Source: Luzula sylvatica (Eukaryota > Streptophyta > Magnoliopsida > Poales > Juncaceae). Taken from it: a DNA stretch of 64,000 bases. The DNA lies in NCBI GenBank assembly GCA_946800325.1, contig OX326956.1:12689167-12753166 (forward strand), read 5' to 3'. The translations under genes and the position numbers were made by a program. Positions 50,488-62,575 of the stretch are shown here, piece after piece. Below the pieces are notes generated by a model. That model did no database searches. It was not told where the DNA came from and was given only the letters and a program-made list of their open reading frames with translations. Position 1 is the first letter of the stretch. Each line of letters begins with the position of its first letter.

Positions 50488-53257
50488 TCCACATGACATG
50501 ATGTCATGAAATCTGAGATTCGATCGGTGTAAATTATCAAGTTTAGAACTTGATTTCATTACTTTCCGGGTTCGACCCGTGAAATGTCAATGGGTTTTCA
50601 AGATGAGAACCGACACGGATAGGAATACGCATATATGTAAAGCGGGGCTTGTAGCGAAGAGTTTCATGCAATTCATAGTGAGACTATGAAGAAACGTTTT
50701 CGCATGTTGCCATGCTTTCACATTCTCGAAATTCTGCTTGCCATGGTCGCATATTATGACTATGTGATGTGGCAAAATGGATGTCAAAACCGAATTTCTT
50801 GACAGAAATTTTATGAAAGGATATGTACTTGACACAACCTTACGGTTTTGCCGATTCATAAGAATCGGGGATAGGATATGCACGCTTTAACGATCCATAT
50901 GATGGATTAGAGAAAGCTTCTCGGAATTGGAATATTCGTTTTGACGAAGTTATAAACTGTTATAACATTGTCGGAACGAATGGAAACTTTGTGTACACAT
51001 GAAGGTTAGTGGGAGCCGCGTTATATTTCTTGTAACGACAAAGGATTAAGGCGAGGCCACTTATGAATTAAGCGTGAAGATCTATATGATAGATCTAAGA
51101 AGTTCCTCGTTCTATATTATCACACGTATATCGACATACTGTTGAAAAAAAAAGGTTTTCAACATATAACTCCTTGGAGGAGTTAAATCAAATGTCGAAT
51201 GGCATACATTTTTGTGGCTTGATGTGAGACATCAAGCAGCGCAAAATAGAAATGATATGATGCATGCTTCACATTTTGATGTGAGAATCTATTATGTATG
51301 CCATGATATGTATGTCGATATGTATCGTACGGATGAAGCGTCTAATTTACCGTTAATAAAATCTAAGGGAATCACACGAGTTTGAATGTAATGCGATTAC
51401 ATGCGACTAACTCTTGTGAATGTATAATGGTTATACATATATATACATAATGGTTATGTATATTTAAACCATCAGGATTTGTATTGATAGCAGTGAGGTT
51501 TATCCTTGAATATTTTGCGAAAGAATTCAGGATTTTATTTTATCTATAATGGTGTGGAGGAGGTGTTGGTTATAAAGAGTTATAACAACAGAAGTTTCCA
51601 AGTATTTAGCACGTCCAAATATGTAGCATGACTTTCGATCACAAAGTGTGTACATGTTTTGCTTAAACGAAAACACGATTATGTGGAAAGGTTCCACACG
51701 ACTAACAATTTATGATTCTATTTACGGAGGCGAGTATATTGCGGTTATTAATCGCAAAAGGAAGCTGTGTGGATCAATGATACATGACCAAACTCGAGTA
51801 GTCACGAGTTATCGAATTTATGAATGTGGATTGCGTGAGACGCAATAGTACGAGCCAAAAATGTCGAGGTCACAACCACTTCTAGCCAATACTCGGAAAA
51901 TTTCATTTGATGCATGAAATTTTGTGAAAGATGTGATCATAGGTATTGGAAATGTTCCAAACCTTAAGAAAATTAACACTAGCGGCAACGTGCGGAACCG
52001 TTTACAAAACCGCTCTCTCTAGTCGCGCGTGACTGTCATGCGATGACTATGGGTATGGAGATACCTAGAGGAGGAAGAGAGCAGAGTGTAGTTATCTAAT
52101 ACGATAGTCCTCGCAGGTTGTGGGTATGGAGATACCCATAGGTCAACGTTGAATCACCCAAATACTTAATCCATATGAATGCATCCGTTTAAAAATTTTG
52201 TTTACTTAAATTAATATGCATTCACCTTATATGAAAACTGTGTGCGGGTTGTGTAATTTGATTACATGAACCCTGATTTGAACTTGTGTGGACGTCGGCA
52301 TAATACGTGATTATGTGCAGCGAAACCATCACACCTAAAGTTTCATTTCTAAACATCCCTAGTCATGATTCGGTTTGCTTAAGACTGAAGCATATATATT
52401 ATCAGATAATAGACTGAACGTGTACACTTGTACGTTAGCCGAGGAGATGATTATGTTTTGATAATCATAGGACAAAGGTGTTTGTCGAATTGGGAACGTA
52501 GATATATGCTAGGTGACATATATTAGATATGACCGAAGCCGCGAGACCATGACATGGTTTAGTCATTATGGATGGACTTGCGACGAGTACGGTATTAGGT
52601 TCTTCATACTTGAGGGGACCATTGATTGCGTTACGTGCGTAACACAATGCTTTGATATGACCTTATGCTCACCGTAATAGGGAGTCAAAACGGTCATCAT
52701 TGGATATTGTCCGAAACACGGAATTCAATGTGAGTCTCCAAGATAGGAATTGTTTATTCCGAAAGGAAGAGATATCTCTTTGGCCACTCGATGAATTGAT
52801 TAACGAAAACTACGGCCGTAATCAATGATATTAACGGTTAATATCGATTGAAATTGTTAAATCAGTTCGGAATCGAGGAATAAGTATAGTTAATCAAAAT
52901 ATAAGGATGACTACCACCATGTCTTTTGATTCACGGATATCGCTAACAAGAGAATTAATAACCGCTATTCGAGATAGGCACAATGATCACAATCATTTTT
53001 CGATTTAACATGGGTAGCCATGATGGAGTGACTAGATCCCGCTCATGGGATTTTAGGCTTTGGAAACAGCCTATTGTCATCGTTAAACGAACCTACATGG
53101 TCACACAACGAGTCGTACTAAGTCGGGCTTGATTATAAAATTGGCACATGAGATGTGCATAGCTTGGTATTTTGATACGCGAGTTATATTCTCTAAAATC
53201 GTGCATATTGGATATTCATGAGTACATTTTAGGTAGATCTGAAATTGAGTGGGAGAC

Positions 53258-54260
53258 TGAAGGAAATACAGTTTCGGATCAACCGTAAAAGTGTACACAA
53301 GGATAAACGAATGTAAGCGTACATTCGTGGTCATAACTTTCAGTAGGAAAATCAATTTGAATGGTTTAAATTGGTTTATATAGATAATGAGATTATCTAG
53401 AACTTTCATGTAGAAATATTTTTCATTTGAACGAAGTATCAGTGTCGTTTTAGTGGAATACCGAAATGGTGCGACAGTTTGACATACAGTTAGTAAAACG
53501 TCCGTAACTTTCGCATCCGAATTCCAATTGGGCCAGGACAAATTGGGTTGGAAAGATAATAAGATTATCTACAACTTTCGTGAAGGTGTAAAGTCGGTTA
53601 GAACGATTTAATAATTTCTTTTCAACAGAATACTGAAAGGGTGTCTGCAGTTTTCTGTCTGAAAAGGTGTATATTAGATATACATACCTTTTGGCCCATC
53701 CTTATCATATGTGATATAAATAAGATGTTTCTCTCTCTCTCTTTAAAGGCAGATCATTCAGTCTAACCTGTTGAATTAATTAGATTAATCCAGAATATTG
53801 AGAGTCATCTTTCAGAGAGTGAAAGAGTGCGAAGAGAGAAAACCGAGAAAAAGAGTTTTTCTCGGATTAATTAGATTAATCCGCGACCGACGTATTCCGA
53901 CTCAAGGTGGATACACGTAGAGGGGCGACACTTGTGGATCTTCGATTGTGATCAAACCGAAGGAGCAAAACTGTTGGTTGTGGAAAAGTGTGGACGTGGG
54001 ACGCACGAAAGACAACCGGAGGCGTGTCAAGGCGGTGGGAGACGTGTGGTATGGGACGCACGGGCTAGTCACCAACGTGACACCGGAGAAGGAAAGGATG
54101 CGAGCGATCAACCTGTCGTGCGTGATCAATTTCACGCTGGTAATCGTCTATCCTTCTATTGCATCGTACCCTCGAAGTCATGGCGTGATCTTGGATTTTG
54201 GGAACCGGACCGGGCCTTCATATCCGCTGCGCGGGCCCGGGGTCGGGTGAATTCCCTTCA
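53258..54260 (+). repeat. 3' LTR of the 10.4-kb Copia
   Basis: 1003 bp, from TGAAGGAAATACAG to GAATTCCCTTCA, following a purine tract. The end differs from the 5' LTR (CCTTCA against CCAACA). Confidence 0.9.
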
Positions 54261-54273
54261 CCTATACCCAAAA

Positions 54274-56110
54274 AAACTCGATGATAAAAGCAAGAAGTTC
54301 GTGTTTATTGGATATGACGAGAAAAAGAAGGCATACAAGATGTACGACCCGATTGAAAGAAAGGTTGTGGTAACCCGAGATGTCCATGAGAATGAGAAGA
54401 GCGCATTAAGAAGTGTGAGATGGAAAATGAGGAGGCCGAGTCAGATGAGTCCGAGAAAGAAGAATCTCCGACTGTTTTACCGACTAGCTCCATAGTACTT
54501 GATGATGAACACGAGCCAAGACAGACACGTACGAGGATCTTACGAGAGTTGTACTATGCAACCAGTGTAGTACGTCTTGTTTGTCTTTTGGCCGATGCGG
54601 AGAATGTTTTCTTTGAAGAGGCTGTGAGAAACAAGAAATGGAAAGCCGCAATGGATAAAGAGATTGGGGCTACCAAATAACACGGCGTGAAACTTGGTTG
54701 AATTACCAGAAGGATGCAGGTCCATAGGAGTCAAGTGGGTGTACTAGAAGAAGATGAGTGCTCAAGACGAGATTGAAAGGTACAAGGCTCGATTGGTGGT
54801 GAAGAGGTATCGACAACCGGCCGGTATTGATTATGACGAGGTTTTTGTTCTTGCGAGAATGGAGACGATTCGACTTCTTATATCTCAACCAGCGCAATTC
54901 AAGTGGCCAATCTATCAAAAGTGCTCGAATAAGAAGTCTATGGCGAGCAACTACCAGGCTACTTGAAAGCTTGGAAAGAAGAAAATGTGTTGAAGTTGAA
55001 AAAGGCGGCTCAAACAGGCACCTCGAGCATAGAATTCTCGAATCGACACATACTTCAAGCAGGTCGGGTTTGTACAATGCCCATACGAGCATGCACTGTA
55101 CGTGAAGAAGAAGGAAAATGACGTGTTGTTTGTTGCTCTCTATGTCGATGATCTGATTTTCATGGGGAGTAATGAGAAGATGGTGAAGGAATTCAAGGAA
55201 GCGATGACGCGAGAATTCGAGATAACTGATTTGGGCATGATGAAATATTTTCTTGATCTCGAGTTTAAACAAGGTTATTCGGGAATTTTTGTATTGCAGG
55301 AGGCGTACACGAAGGATATCATGAAAATGTACAAGATGGAGCCGGAGCGCAACAACCCAGTGGTTACACCGATGGAGTTCGGTGCGAAACTCTCTAAATT
55401 TGAGGGAGAAGACAGAGTTGATCCGAGCAAATTTCGAAGTTTTGTTGGGAGTTTGCGGTACCTTACTTGTACCAGGCCCGACATTGGGTATAGTGTTGGG
55501 TGGTAAGTCGATTCATGGAGGAACCGAGATATACACACTAGAAAACGATAAAAAAGATTCTTCGGTACATCTGATGTACAGAATCATTCGGGTCATACTA
55601 CTCGAGGACGAACGAATACAAGCTGGTGGGCTACTCAGACACTGATTGGTGTGGAGATGTTTACGATCGATAAATCAAAACAAGTTATGTGTTTTACATG
55701 GAAGATATTGCATTTACGTGACTTTCGAAGAAACAACCAATAGTGTATCAACGCACGAGGCATAATACGTGACAGCATCTTTGTGTGTGTGCCATGCGAC
55801 TTGGTTAAGGAATTTGTTGCACGGGTTGAAAATGACGCAACATGAGGCGACCGAGATACGTGTCGACAACAAGTCTTTAGTCGAGATAGCAAAGAATTTT
55901 GTCCATCATCAGAGGAGTATGCACATTGATGTGCATTTTCATTTCATTCGAGAGAAGGTAAAGAAAGGTGATATGCGAATGACTCATGTGGCGAGTCACG
56001 ACCAGGTAGCAAACATTTTGAAGAAGCCCCTTCCGACAACGCTGTTCGAGTATTTCAAGACGACGATTGGGATGAAGAACACGCTTGAGATGAAGAAAGG
56101 AATTTGTTGA
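54274..56110 (+). pseudogene. Decayed Copia pol, right part: reverse transcriptase and RNase H
   Basis: It continues the integrase C-terminus, then has FEEAVRNKKWKAAMDKEI, YKARLVVKRYRQPAGIDYDE, a damaged region round 54900-55080 where [10 protein letters not shown] should be, and the catalytic YVDDLIF at about 55141-55161. It goes on to RNase H (TEIRVDNKSLVEIAKN, HIDVHFHFIREKVKKGD) and ends at 56110. Several stops and frameshifts make it inactive. Open minus-strand frames here are shadows of it. Confidence 0.88.
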
Positions 56111-56425
56111 TAAGCCCAAATCCGAAATTAATAATTATTGAGTTTAATTAGTCAAAATGGTTTTTTGGAAATTTTGATTCTAAGGAAAGTAATTTATGGG
56201 CAGATTTTATTATAAGGAGATTAGTTTATGAAATAATTTTAAGGCAATGTTTTAGTACCTTGTATTTCAAGTTTATGGAGACTATAAATAAATCTTAGAT
56301 GTTGAGGAAAATATATTAATTCAGACAATACAAAAATACTTGTAATTACCTATTAGAATAATAAGAGAGAGTTTTGTTTATTAAAAATTCTATTTGAATT
56401 CATATTTGAATCCATAATACCAACA
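56105..56425 (+). repeat. 3' LTR of the split Copia element, 321 bp
   Basis: TGTTGATAAGCCC directly follows pol and the segment ends CCAACA; the tips TGTTG/CAACA are inverted. A TATA-like ACTATAAATAAA lies near 56281. No 5' LTR was found left of 40093. Short LTRs suit Tnt1/Tork- or Ale-like elements. Confidence 0.75.
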
Positions 56426-57178
56426 CGATTAGAGTTTTATTAACAAATTTCCCTTGCGTTAGTAAGCGTAACACCCTATATTTGTTTGGGCAAAGACAGG
56501 TTGTTGGGTGGATCGAATAATACCAACCCTCACATGGGTGCAGTACAAGACGTTGATTCTCGCAATCCCAATTGCTTCAGATTGCATTGATCATACGAAA
56601 CTCTCTTACAATTTCCTATTATTTTGATGAGGTGGAATTTTATCATGTAATATTGAACATGATGCTAAATTAGTATATTATAAATTGTGTATATGGACCC
56701 AGTTCAATATAACTCGCTAGATAAACTCAAAACGGCATGCAACAGAGAAGTCAACAAATTTTTCAAATCAATTAGAGAAGATTACTGCATATATGCCACA
56801 AATCGGTTAAGAGAAGAGATTCTGACGACAGAGAAAGAAGGTTTTGGTATAGAGATTTCAGATGATAACTTTCAAATGAGAATCGATCTCAAGGCGTATT
56901 CAATGCATTCTAATGAAGAGGTGACATTTTCTCGAGGAAGAGAAAGATTGCTGATGCGAGTTAGTGGAGATCGAAGAAGTTTGGATAAAAAAAAATGAGT
57001 ATACGAATCGATTGGAGGAAGAGAGAGCCATTTATGGAGGAATCTCGAGCTTTCATATGAGAGTCGGGGGAGATCGAGCAAGTTGAGAGCAAATAATGGA
57101 GCATAAGAATCGATTGGAGGAAGATTGGGCGATAACTGGAGGAAGAGAGGGATTTCTGAGGCGGCTAAAAGATAATTA
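56426..57178. other. Gene-free stretch
   Basis: An open frame at 56687-56998 has no recognisable domain and shows no sign of selection by eye. No repeats were recognised. Confidence 0.45.
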
Positions 57179-57186
57179 CTTGGAAG

Positions 57187-58146
57187 CAGTGTTGTAAAAA
57201 ACGGTGTAAAACGATAAAAAAAACGGTGAAAAACGATAAAACGGTGGCAAATCGTTCCGTTTTTGCCAAAACGGTTGAACAAAACGGTCCACCGTTTTTT
57301 TATCAAAAACGGTTTGCTTACCGTTTTACTGGCCGTTTTTTACATAAAAAATTAGGGATAACATTTTTTTGGGCTTTTAATCTTGGCCCAATCTCAAAAA
57401 TTTGTTTTAATCCTTTTTTCTTTGCTCATCAGACCTAGTCGTGCATGGTCCTTCCTTTCATTATAGTGGCGACTAAGTGCCTAAGTGGAGACTGGAGAGT
57501 GGCCGGAAGTGGAGACTAGTTGGAGACGTTCGCAAAATCAGGTCTCAAGTTTTCGCTCTCTTGCACTGCTGCAGCAAGGTGACTAGTTGGAGACGCAAAT
57601 TTGCAAGTAATTTCTTTTTTTCGATTAGAGATGTATTTGTACTGAATTTATGACGTTTGTGATGAATTTGTTTTTTTTTTTGCTTAATATATGCTGAATT
57701 TGTGTTGTTTTTGGCTGAACTCGGGCTGTTTTGGATAATTTCGTGCTGAATTTGTTGAATTTGTGCTGTTTTTGTTCTGATTTTGCTGATTTTGTGCTTT
57801 TTTTAATGAATTTGTGCTGTTTTTGTGCTGATTTGGTGCTGTATTTGCCTAATGTGTGCTGTTTTGTTCTGATTTTGCTGATTTTGTGCTGTTTTTAATG
57901 ATTTTGCGCCGAGTGATTTTAATGATTTTACGACTTAGTTTTTTGTGTGTTATTGAGACTCTGTGTGTTATTTTTTTGTATTTGGACATTGTTTATGTTT
58001 TATTAGAGATGATATTTTGTTGTATTTTGATGATATTTTATTGTATTTTGACTTAACCGTTTTTTATCGTTTTTAACCGTTTTACGGATTAAACACTAAA
58101 ACGGTGCCGGACCGTTCTGTTCCGTTTTCCGTATTTTACAACACTG
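57187..58146. mobile_element. hAT-like non-autonomous element, 960 bp
   Basis: The tips are CAGTGTTGTAAAAAACGG and, inverted, CAGTGTTGTAAAATACGG, flanked by CTTGGAAG (57179-57186) and CTTGAAAG (58147-58154), 7 of 8 identical. AACGGT and AACCGTTTT words are dense at the ends. The interior repeats TTTGTGCTG. There is no transposase frame. Confidence 0.82.
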
Positions 58147-58635
58147 CTTGAAAGAGAGAGATGGAATAAGTCAACGAGGATTTATATATCTTAGGGTTAA
58201 CACAAATAACACACTAAGATATATCATTAACTCGAAATCAAAGTCTTGGAGGAAGAAGTTTAAACAAGTGAAGGAAAATAAAGCATGGTTTTCTTTCAAC
58301 TTCATGCAATTGATTAGTTTTCCTGATTTATAGTTTTGTTTTATGTTGCATTATGTTAGTATTAAGGGTGTTTTTATACATATGTGAGACATCTTTAAAT
58401 AGAACTAATCTTGAACATCGCTGCATCAAAATAGTGAGCCACGTAGGCTTTTTTTACGACAACCGTTCGATCAAAATCGGAGGGTTGCGAAAATTAATTA
58501 AACATTAATTAAGAATTAATTTATAGTTATTAAAAATATAATACGTAATTAGTGTCTTTATCAATTAAACATTAATTAAGAATATTTAAAAATTAATAAA
58601 TATGAATTAATTGTTAATTGAGAGGAGATAATTAG

Positions 58636-58841
58636 GAGTAATTTTACACAACATGTTCTCGCAACATAATTGACAGCAGAATGATAAGGTGTATGATATG
58701 GATTTTTTTTTTTGAGTTTAAAAGTGTATGATATGGATTGAATTAAATTCAACTATTTTATAGTGTAAATACAATATCCAACGTTGGTTCTATATTCTGA
58801 TGCGAGAACATGTTGAGAAAACATGTTGTGTAAAATTACTC
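58636..58841. mobile_element. MITE of 206 bp, Mutator-like
   Basis: The ends GAGTAATTTTACACAACATG and its exact inverse are flanked by GATAATTAG (58627-58635) and GATAATTGG (58842-58850), 8 of 9 identical. It lies about 120 bp downstream of the ankyrin exon's donor site. Confidence 0.82.
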
Positions 58842-58962
58842 GATAATTGGTGGGTTAATCTTCAAATGTATCACATCATCAAAGTATGCGAAAAATGAAA
58901 GGTCATAGGTGTCATAGTAGATATGATTTATTTTAAACAAAAACTAGGTAGGTATTGAGTAC

Positions 58963-59699
58963 CTGGAAGTGTTCCGCACTCTTTTCAAACTCCACCGATA
59001 TATCGAATGCTGTCAATTTCTCCCTATTTCGTAATTTCAGGTCGATGTTCTCGTACCCCAAAATATATTTATCCCCGCCGCCCATAATGATGGATACCAA
59101 GTATTTGCTATTCCAAAATTTTATGGTTTGGGCTGTCACCTTAATTGCCCAAATAATATTCATGGTCGATTTGCATCCTTTCTTAGCTGCAAGATGCAAT
59201 GGTGTATTTCCTTCATTATCTACTTCGTTAATCATTATAAGCGACATTTCTTTCATGTTCATGGGGAATTCATAGTTTGGTTCGTATTTATGGTATAATC
59301 CTCCTCCTCCAGGCGTCAGTAGGTTGGTATAGAATAATGGTATTTCTTCCGCTTTGAAAAATAGATGAAGCCTCCTGACCGAGTTTGGTGTGACCCGTAC
59401 ATTTTGCATAATTAAGTCGAAAAGGGCATATAACACATTTTCTTCTGCAGCGATATGAAAGAAGTTTCTTCCTTGCTTATCCAACAACTCTACAGAATCA
59501 GGAAACATCTGAACAAAAAGAGCAACCATTTCAGCGTTGCCTGTGCGAGCAGCCAAATGAACCGGATAGAATCCCTTAGAATCTTCAAGATACGCCAGCG
59601 ATGGCATTCTTTTTAGCAGGTCTTCGACCACTTGAGTCGATCCAGCGGATACTAAGAAGTGGATAGGCTCGATACCCGAGATATCGGCATCTTCAGCAA
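58963..59699 (-). CDS. Ankyrin-repeat exon, probably of the same PGG gene
   Basis: The minus-strand exon runs from acceptor TTTTTTAG (59700 side) to donor CAG|GTACTC at 58962, 737 nt, entering with two bases of a split codon and leaving in phase 0. It encodes at least three ankyrin repeats, with FYPVHLAARTGNAEMVALF, NFFHIAAEENVLYALFDLI and NTPLHLAAKKG, separated by an insert rich in Gly, Tyr and Leu. Such repeats bind partner proteins. The frame continues past the donor for only a few codons, so splicing is expected. Earlier exons, with the start codon, were not found in the window. Joined to the exon at 34616-35233 it would give a C-terminal ankyrin-PGG protein. Confidence 0.82.
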
Positions 59700-59701
59700 C
59701 T

Positions 59702-60802
59702 AAAAAAAGGACAAAAAAATGTTAACAAAAATAATTTTGTGTTTCCGTACAGAACTTTGATGTGATAATGCATGAAACGAAGATTTAAATTCAAGAGATT
59801 TTTAATTTAAGGGATTTACATATTTAATCTTTTCAAAATTTAAAATTACATATTTATCTTTTTGAAAATTAAAATATAATATTTATCCTCTCAAAAATCA
59901 AAAATACCATATTTATTTAAAAATTAAAAAGCATCTATTTTCCGTTAAAACTAAGCTTAACATTTAATTTTTTTTTAAAAACCCAAAATATCATATTTAC
60001 CTTTCTAGAAATAAAAATTCACATTTATCCTCTAAATAATAAAAAATAACATTTATCATATTTATCCTCCAATATAAGAACATACTTCAAAGATCCACAC
60101 AAAAAAATTATTCAAGTATACAAAATAACAATTCAATATAATTCACATGAAATTTAGTTAAGTAAACTTAGCATGTCATATGAAACCAAATTGATAATAA
60201 TCATTCTTTCAATCTATCAAAAGAGTGCCAATGCGATTTTTATCATTAAGAGGGTATATATTTTTATTTTTATTTTTAGAACGGTAAATATGATATTTTG
60301 GATTTTTAGAAGAGTAAATATGTAAAGGATAAAATATGAATTTTAAATTTTAAACGTTAATTTTAACGAAAAAATTTGGATAATTTTTAATTACACAATA
60401 TCAATTATAAATAGTACTTTTATGACTATAACTTTAAAAAATGCAAATCCAAATCGGTTCAGCCAAAAATATTAATGAAAATATTGTTAAAAGATGGGCC
60501 AGCAAAAAATAATATTTAAAATAAATTATGCTTTAAATCCAAATCGGTTCAAATCGGTCCAAATATCGGCCCATATCGACTAATATCGGTCCGTGTATCG
60601 GTCGACTGATTTACTCAACCGATACGGACCATATCGTAACGGAGGGGCACTGATTAGAGATATGAAACTGACATACCAGTCCATATCAGTGATATTTAGA
60701 ATACTGATTATGATGAGTTTGAGGGTCAATTATATTTTTCTTTCATAAATGTGTATAATTTGAGTTGCAATAGAAACAAAATTAAAAAACAAAAACAAAA
60801 AC
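59702..60802. other. Gene-free flank upstream of the ankyrin exon
   Basis: 59815-60390 resembles the long inverted-repeat family at 26117-26826 (GGGATTTACATATTTAATC, ATATCATATTTACC), with a worn right end. No earlier ankyrin exon was found. Confidence 0.5.
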
Positions 60803-60810
60803 AACGTGTC

Positions 60811-61366
60811 TAGGGATGGAAACGGTTCGGATCGGTTCGGATAGTGGTCATACCAGATCCGTATCCATATTTTTTCGGATACGGAACAACCCGGATCCGG
60901 ATATGATTCGGCGGTTCGGATATTGTCGGATACGAATATGAATACATATTTTTTTTTGGGATATTAAAACGAATACTATTATATCATAATATAATATATT
61001 TTTTAATTATATATATACATAATTTACGACATCAACAATCTATGTTATTGTATTTAAACTTAATTTTATGATTACGATTTTAAATCATTCAGAAATCATT
61101 AATTATTTATATATTTTCCAACTAATATGCAATAAGACACATAAAAAATATATATATTATCCACATTCGGATCCGAATCCGGATCCGAGTACCGGATCCG
61201 AAAAAATACTCAGATCCGGATCCGGATCCGACACTAAATCCGAAAATCGGATTCAGATCCGGATCCGATTAAAGTATTCAGATCCGGCTATTTTTTTTCA
61301 GATCCGGATATTTTTCGGATACGATTCGGATCGGTTTGGACAATATCTACATCATTTACATCCCTA
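60811..61366. mobile_element. hAT-like non-autonomous element, 556 bp
   Basis: The tips are TAGGGATGGAAACGG and TTTACATCCCTA, flanked by AACGTGTC (60803-60810) and CACGTGTC (61367-61374), 7 of 8 identical. GATCCGGATCCG words are dense at both ends. It is close to the elements at 31314 and 63666. Confidence 0.85.
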
Positions 61367-61374
61367 CACGTGTC

Positions 61375-62325
61375 GACATGTGATGACATGTACAAAATTA
61401 TTACTAGTGAAGAATATATTGTTATATCAATATAATGACAAGAGGATTTAACCTCTCTCCTTACAAAACAACACCAGTTACAAAAAAAGGGTTAAAACGA
61501 CTTTATAGGGATTAGTTTTTTTTTATTAAATCTAGAACGTGAGGTGTTTTTCATTAAATTACGAAATTAAAAGGAGGGAAGGGGTGTTTTTCATTATCGA
61601 GTCTGGTTACCTCGTTTTATAATAGCATGAAGCTGATGTATGCTATCCAGTTTATTTTGAAATAAAACTGAGATGAGTCGACCCATACTCAGTATGTGTA
61701 TTTAAATAGTTTTTGATATATCTATGATCCCTTAACCTATTGGTATATTGTTTAGCACAAAATATAAAAAATTATGAGGACAAGTTTCGTTGATATTATA
61801 AATAAATAAAAAATATACATTCATAATTCATGCAATATGTTTTACTTAAAAAAAAAAAATTTGAGATAGTTTGAAAATTTTACAATAAGGATTCCTTCTT
61901 ACATCCCCTTGCTGGGGCCATTAACTTATCTATAGAATTACGAGTTACGACACAATTACCCATTCTATCTATCTTGATTCCCTATTGTGCTATCAGGTTT
62001 TGTACCGTTAGATTTACATCAAGATTTTGATTTTGCAATCAAATAACTCCGGAAGGTGTGTTTTTGTTAGTTAAGGATATTGTTAAATTCGTAACATTTC
62101 ATGCTCAATTGATTGATTACTAAATGAGAAAAAGTTGTCAATAATATACATATTATTTACATAAAAAGTATATTGTCACAATGTCATTCAAACCTCGGTT
62201 TATATGCAAAGACACAACAATAATGATGACATGTTTAAAAGGCTTAACTTATACCAAATAAAATGATGAAATGCTTAAACATCTTAACATAGACGATATA
62301 CCACGTGGAATTATTAAGGATAATT
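61375..62325. other. Gene-free AT-rich stretch
   Basis: Nothing could be supported here beyond simple A and T tracts. Confidence 0.5.
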
Positions 62326-62575
62326 ATACCATATCCACTCATTTCCTCACCACATCCTCTATATCACTAATTAATTATTAATTGATGATTAATTAATATG
62401 ATCATTAACAAAAATATATTTGATTAATAATTAATTAATATTAACTAAGAATTGTTAATATATTTTTTTTTTAATTATATATTAATTAATTATTAATCGG
62501 ATGTATTTTTGTTTATGATCATACTAATTAATCATCAATTAGAAATATAAAGAATGTTGTGAGGAAATATAAGGG
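62326..62575. mobile_element. Palindromic MITE, TTAATTAA-rich
   Basis: The left arm (ATTTCCTCACCACATCCTC) and the inverted right arm (ATTTCCTCACAACATTC) match for about 60 bp. A similar, more worn unit lies at about 62970-63168 (CTATGTCACGAATTAA and, inverted, TATATCACAAATTAA). No clear target duplication was found. Confidence 0.6.

Larger units (their letters stand above)
46640..52050 (+). pseudogene. Decayed pol of the 10.4-kb Copia, in three pieces
   Basis: Piece 1 (46640-47294) has WRCRLGHINEIR (GAG-pre-integrase) and integrase words SEARGGYQYFVTFTDG and AETFERFKEF. Piece 2 (49315-49867) has KTPYEIWIG, KLNPKSEICSFISYP and RRDA-FLEEDW linker words. Piece 3 (50488-52050) has reverse transcriptase words KAGLVAKSF and KMDVKTEFLDRNF, then RNase H (TIMWKGSTR, IYGGEYIAVI). 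Many stops and frameshifts disable it. GHINE-type motifs suggest the Angela/Tork side of Copia, not firmly. No readable gag was found at 44900-46600, only decayed sequence. Confidence 0.75.
43828..54260 (+). mobile_element. Full-length degenerate Copia element, 10.4 kb
   Basis: It has a 5' LTR (43828-44829), primer-binding site (44831-44842), decayed internal region, purine tract (TTGAGTGGGAGAC, 53245-53257) and 3' LTR (53258-54260). Flanks are CCGAT (43823-43827) and CCTAT (54261-54265), 4 of 5 identical. The LTRs look about 95% alike over the part I compared by eye, so it is clearly older than the Sirevirus-like element. It has been enlarged by two nested solo LTRs of 2020 and 620 bp. Confidence 0.85.
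40924..54273 (+). mobile_element. Solo LTR split into four pieces by later insertions
   Basis: The LTR starts TGAAGGAAATACAG at 40924 and seems to end in CCTATACCCAAA at 54273, like the LTR end GATACCCAACA at 8171. Flanks AAACT (40919-40923 and 54274-54278) match exactly and fall in the split pol codons for Lys-Leu. Pieces are 40924-41027, 42061-42232, 43119-43827 and 54261-54273. It carries GTCAGTCATGACGGAC palindromes. The exact right end is less certain than the left. Confidence 0.78.
35234..58962 (-). other. Possible 23.7-kb intron between ankyrin and PGG exons
   Basis: The interval starts with GTACTC and ends with TCATAG on the minus strand, and both flanking exons are in phase 0. It holds only mobile elements, microsatellites and AT-rich DNA in what I could read. 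Alternatively, the gene was broken by the insertions. Confidence 0.5.

Noticed and set aside
40924..54273. Treating all TGAAGG-type LTRs as one element's pair
   Set aside because: Separate 5-bp duplications at each LTR show independent insertions; only 43828-44829 and 53258-54260 fit as a pair.
54703..55272. 189-aa minus-strand open frame
   Set aside because: It is antisense to the decayed reverse transcriptase whose motifs read clearly on the plus strand.
56687..56998. 103-aa open frame as a gene
   Set aside because: No domain, no splice context and no start context support it; it lies in AT-rich, transposon-bordered DNA.
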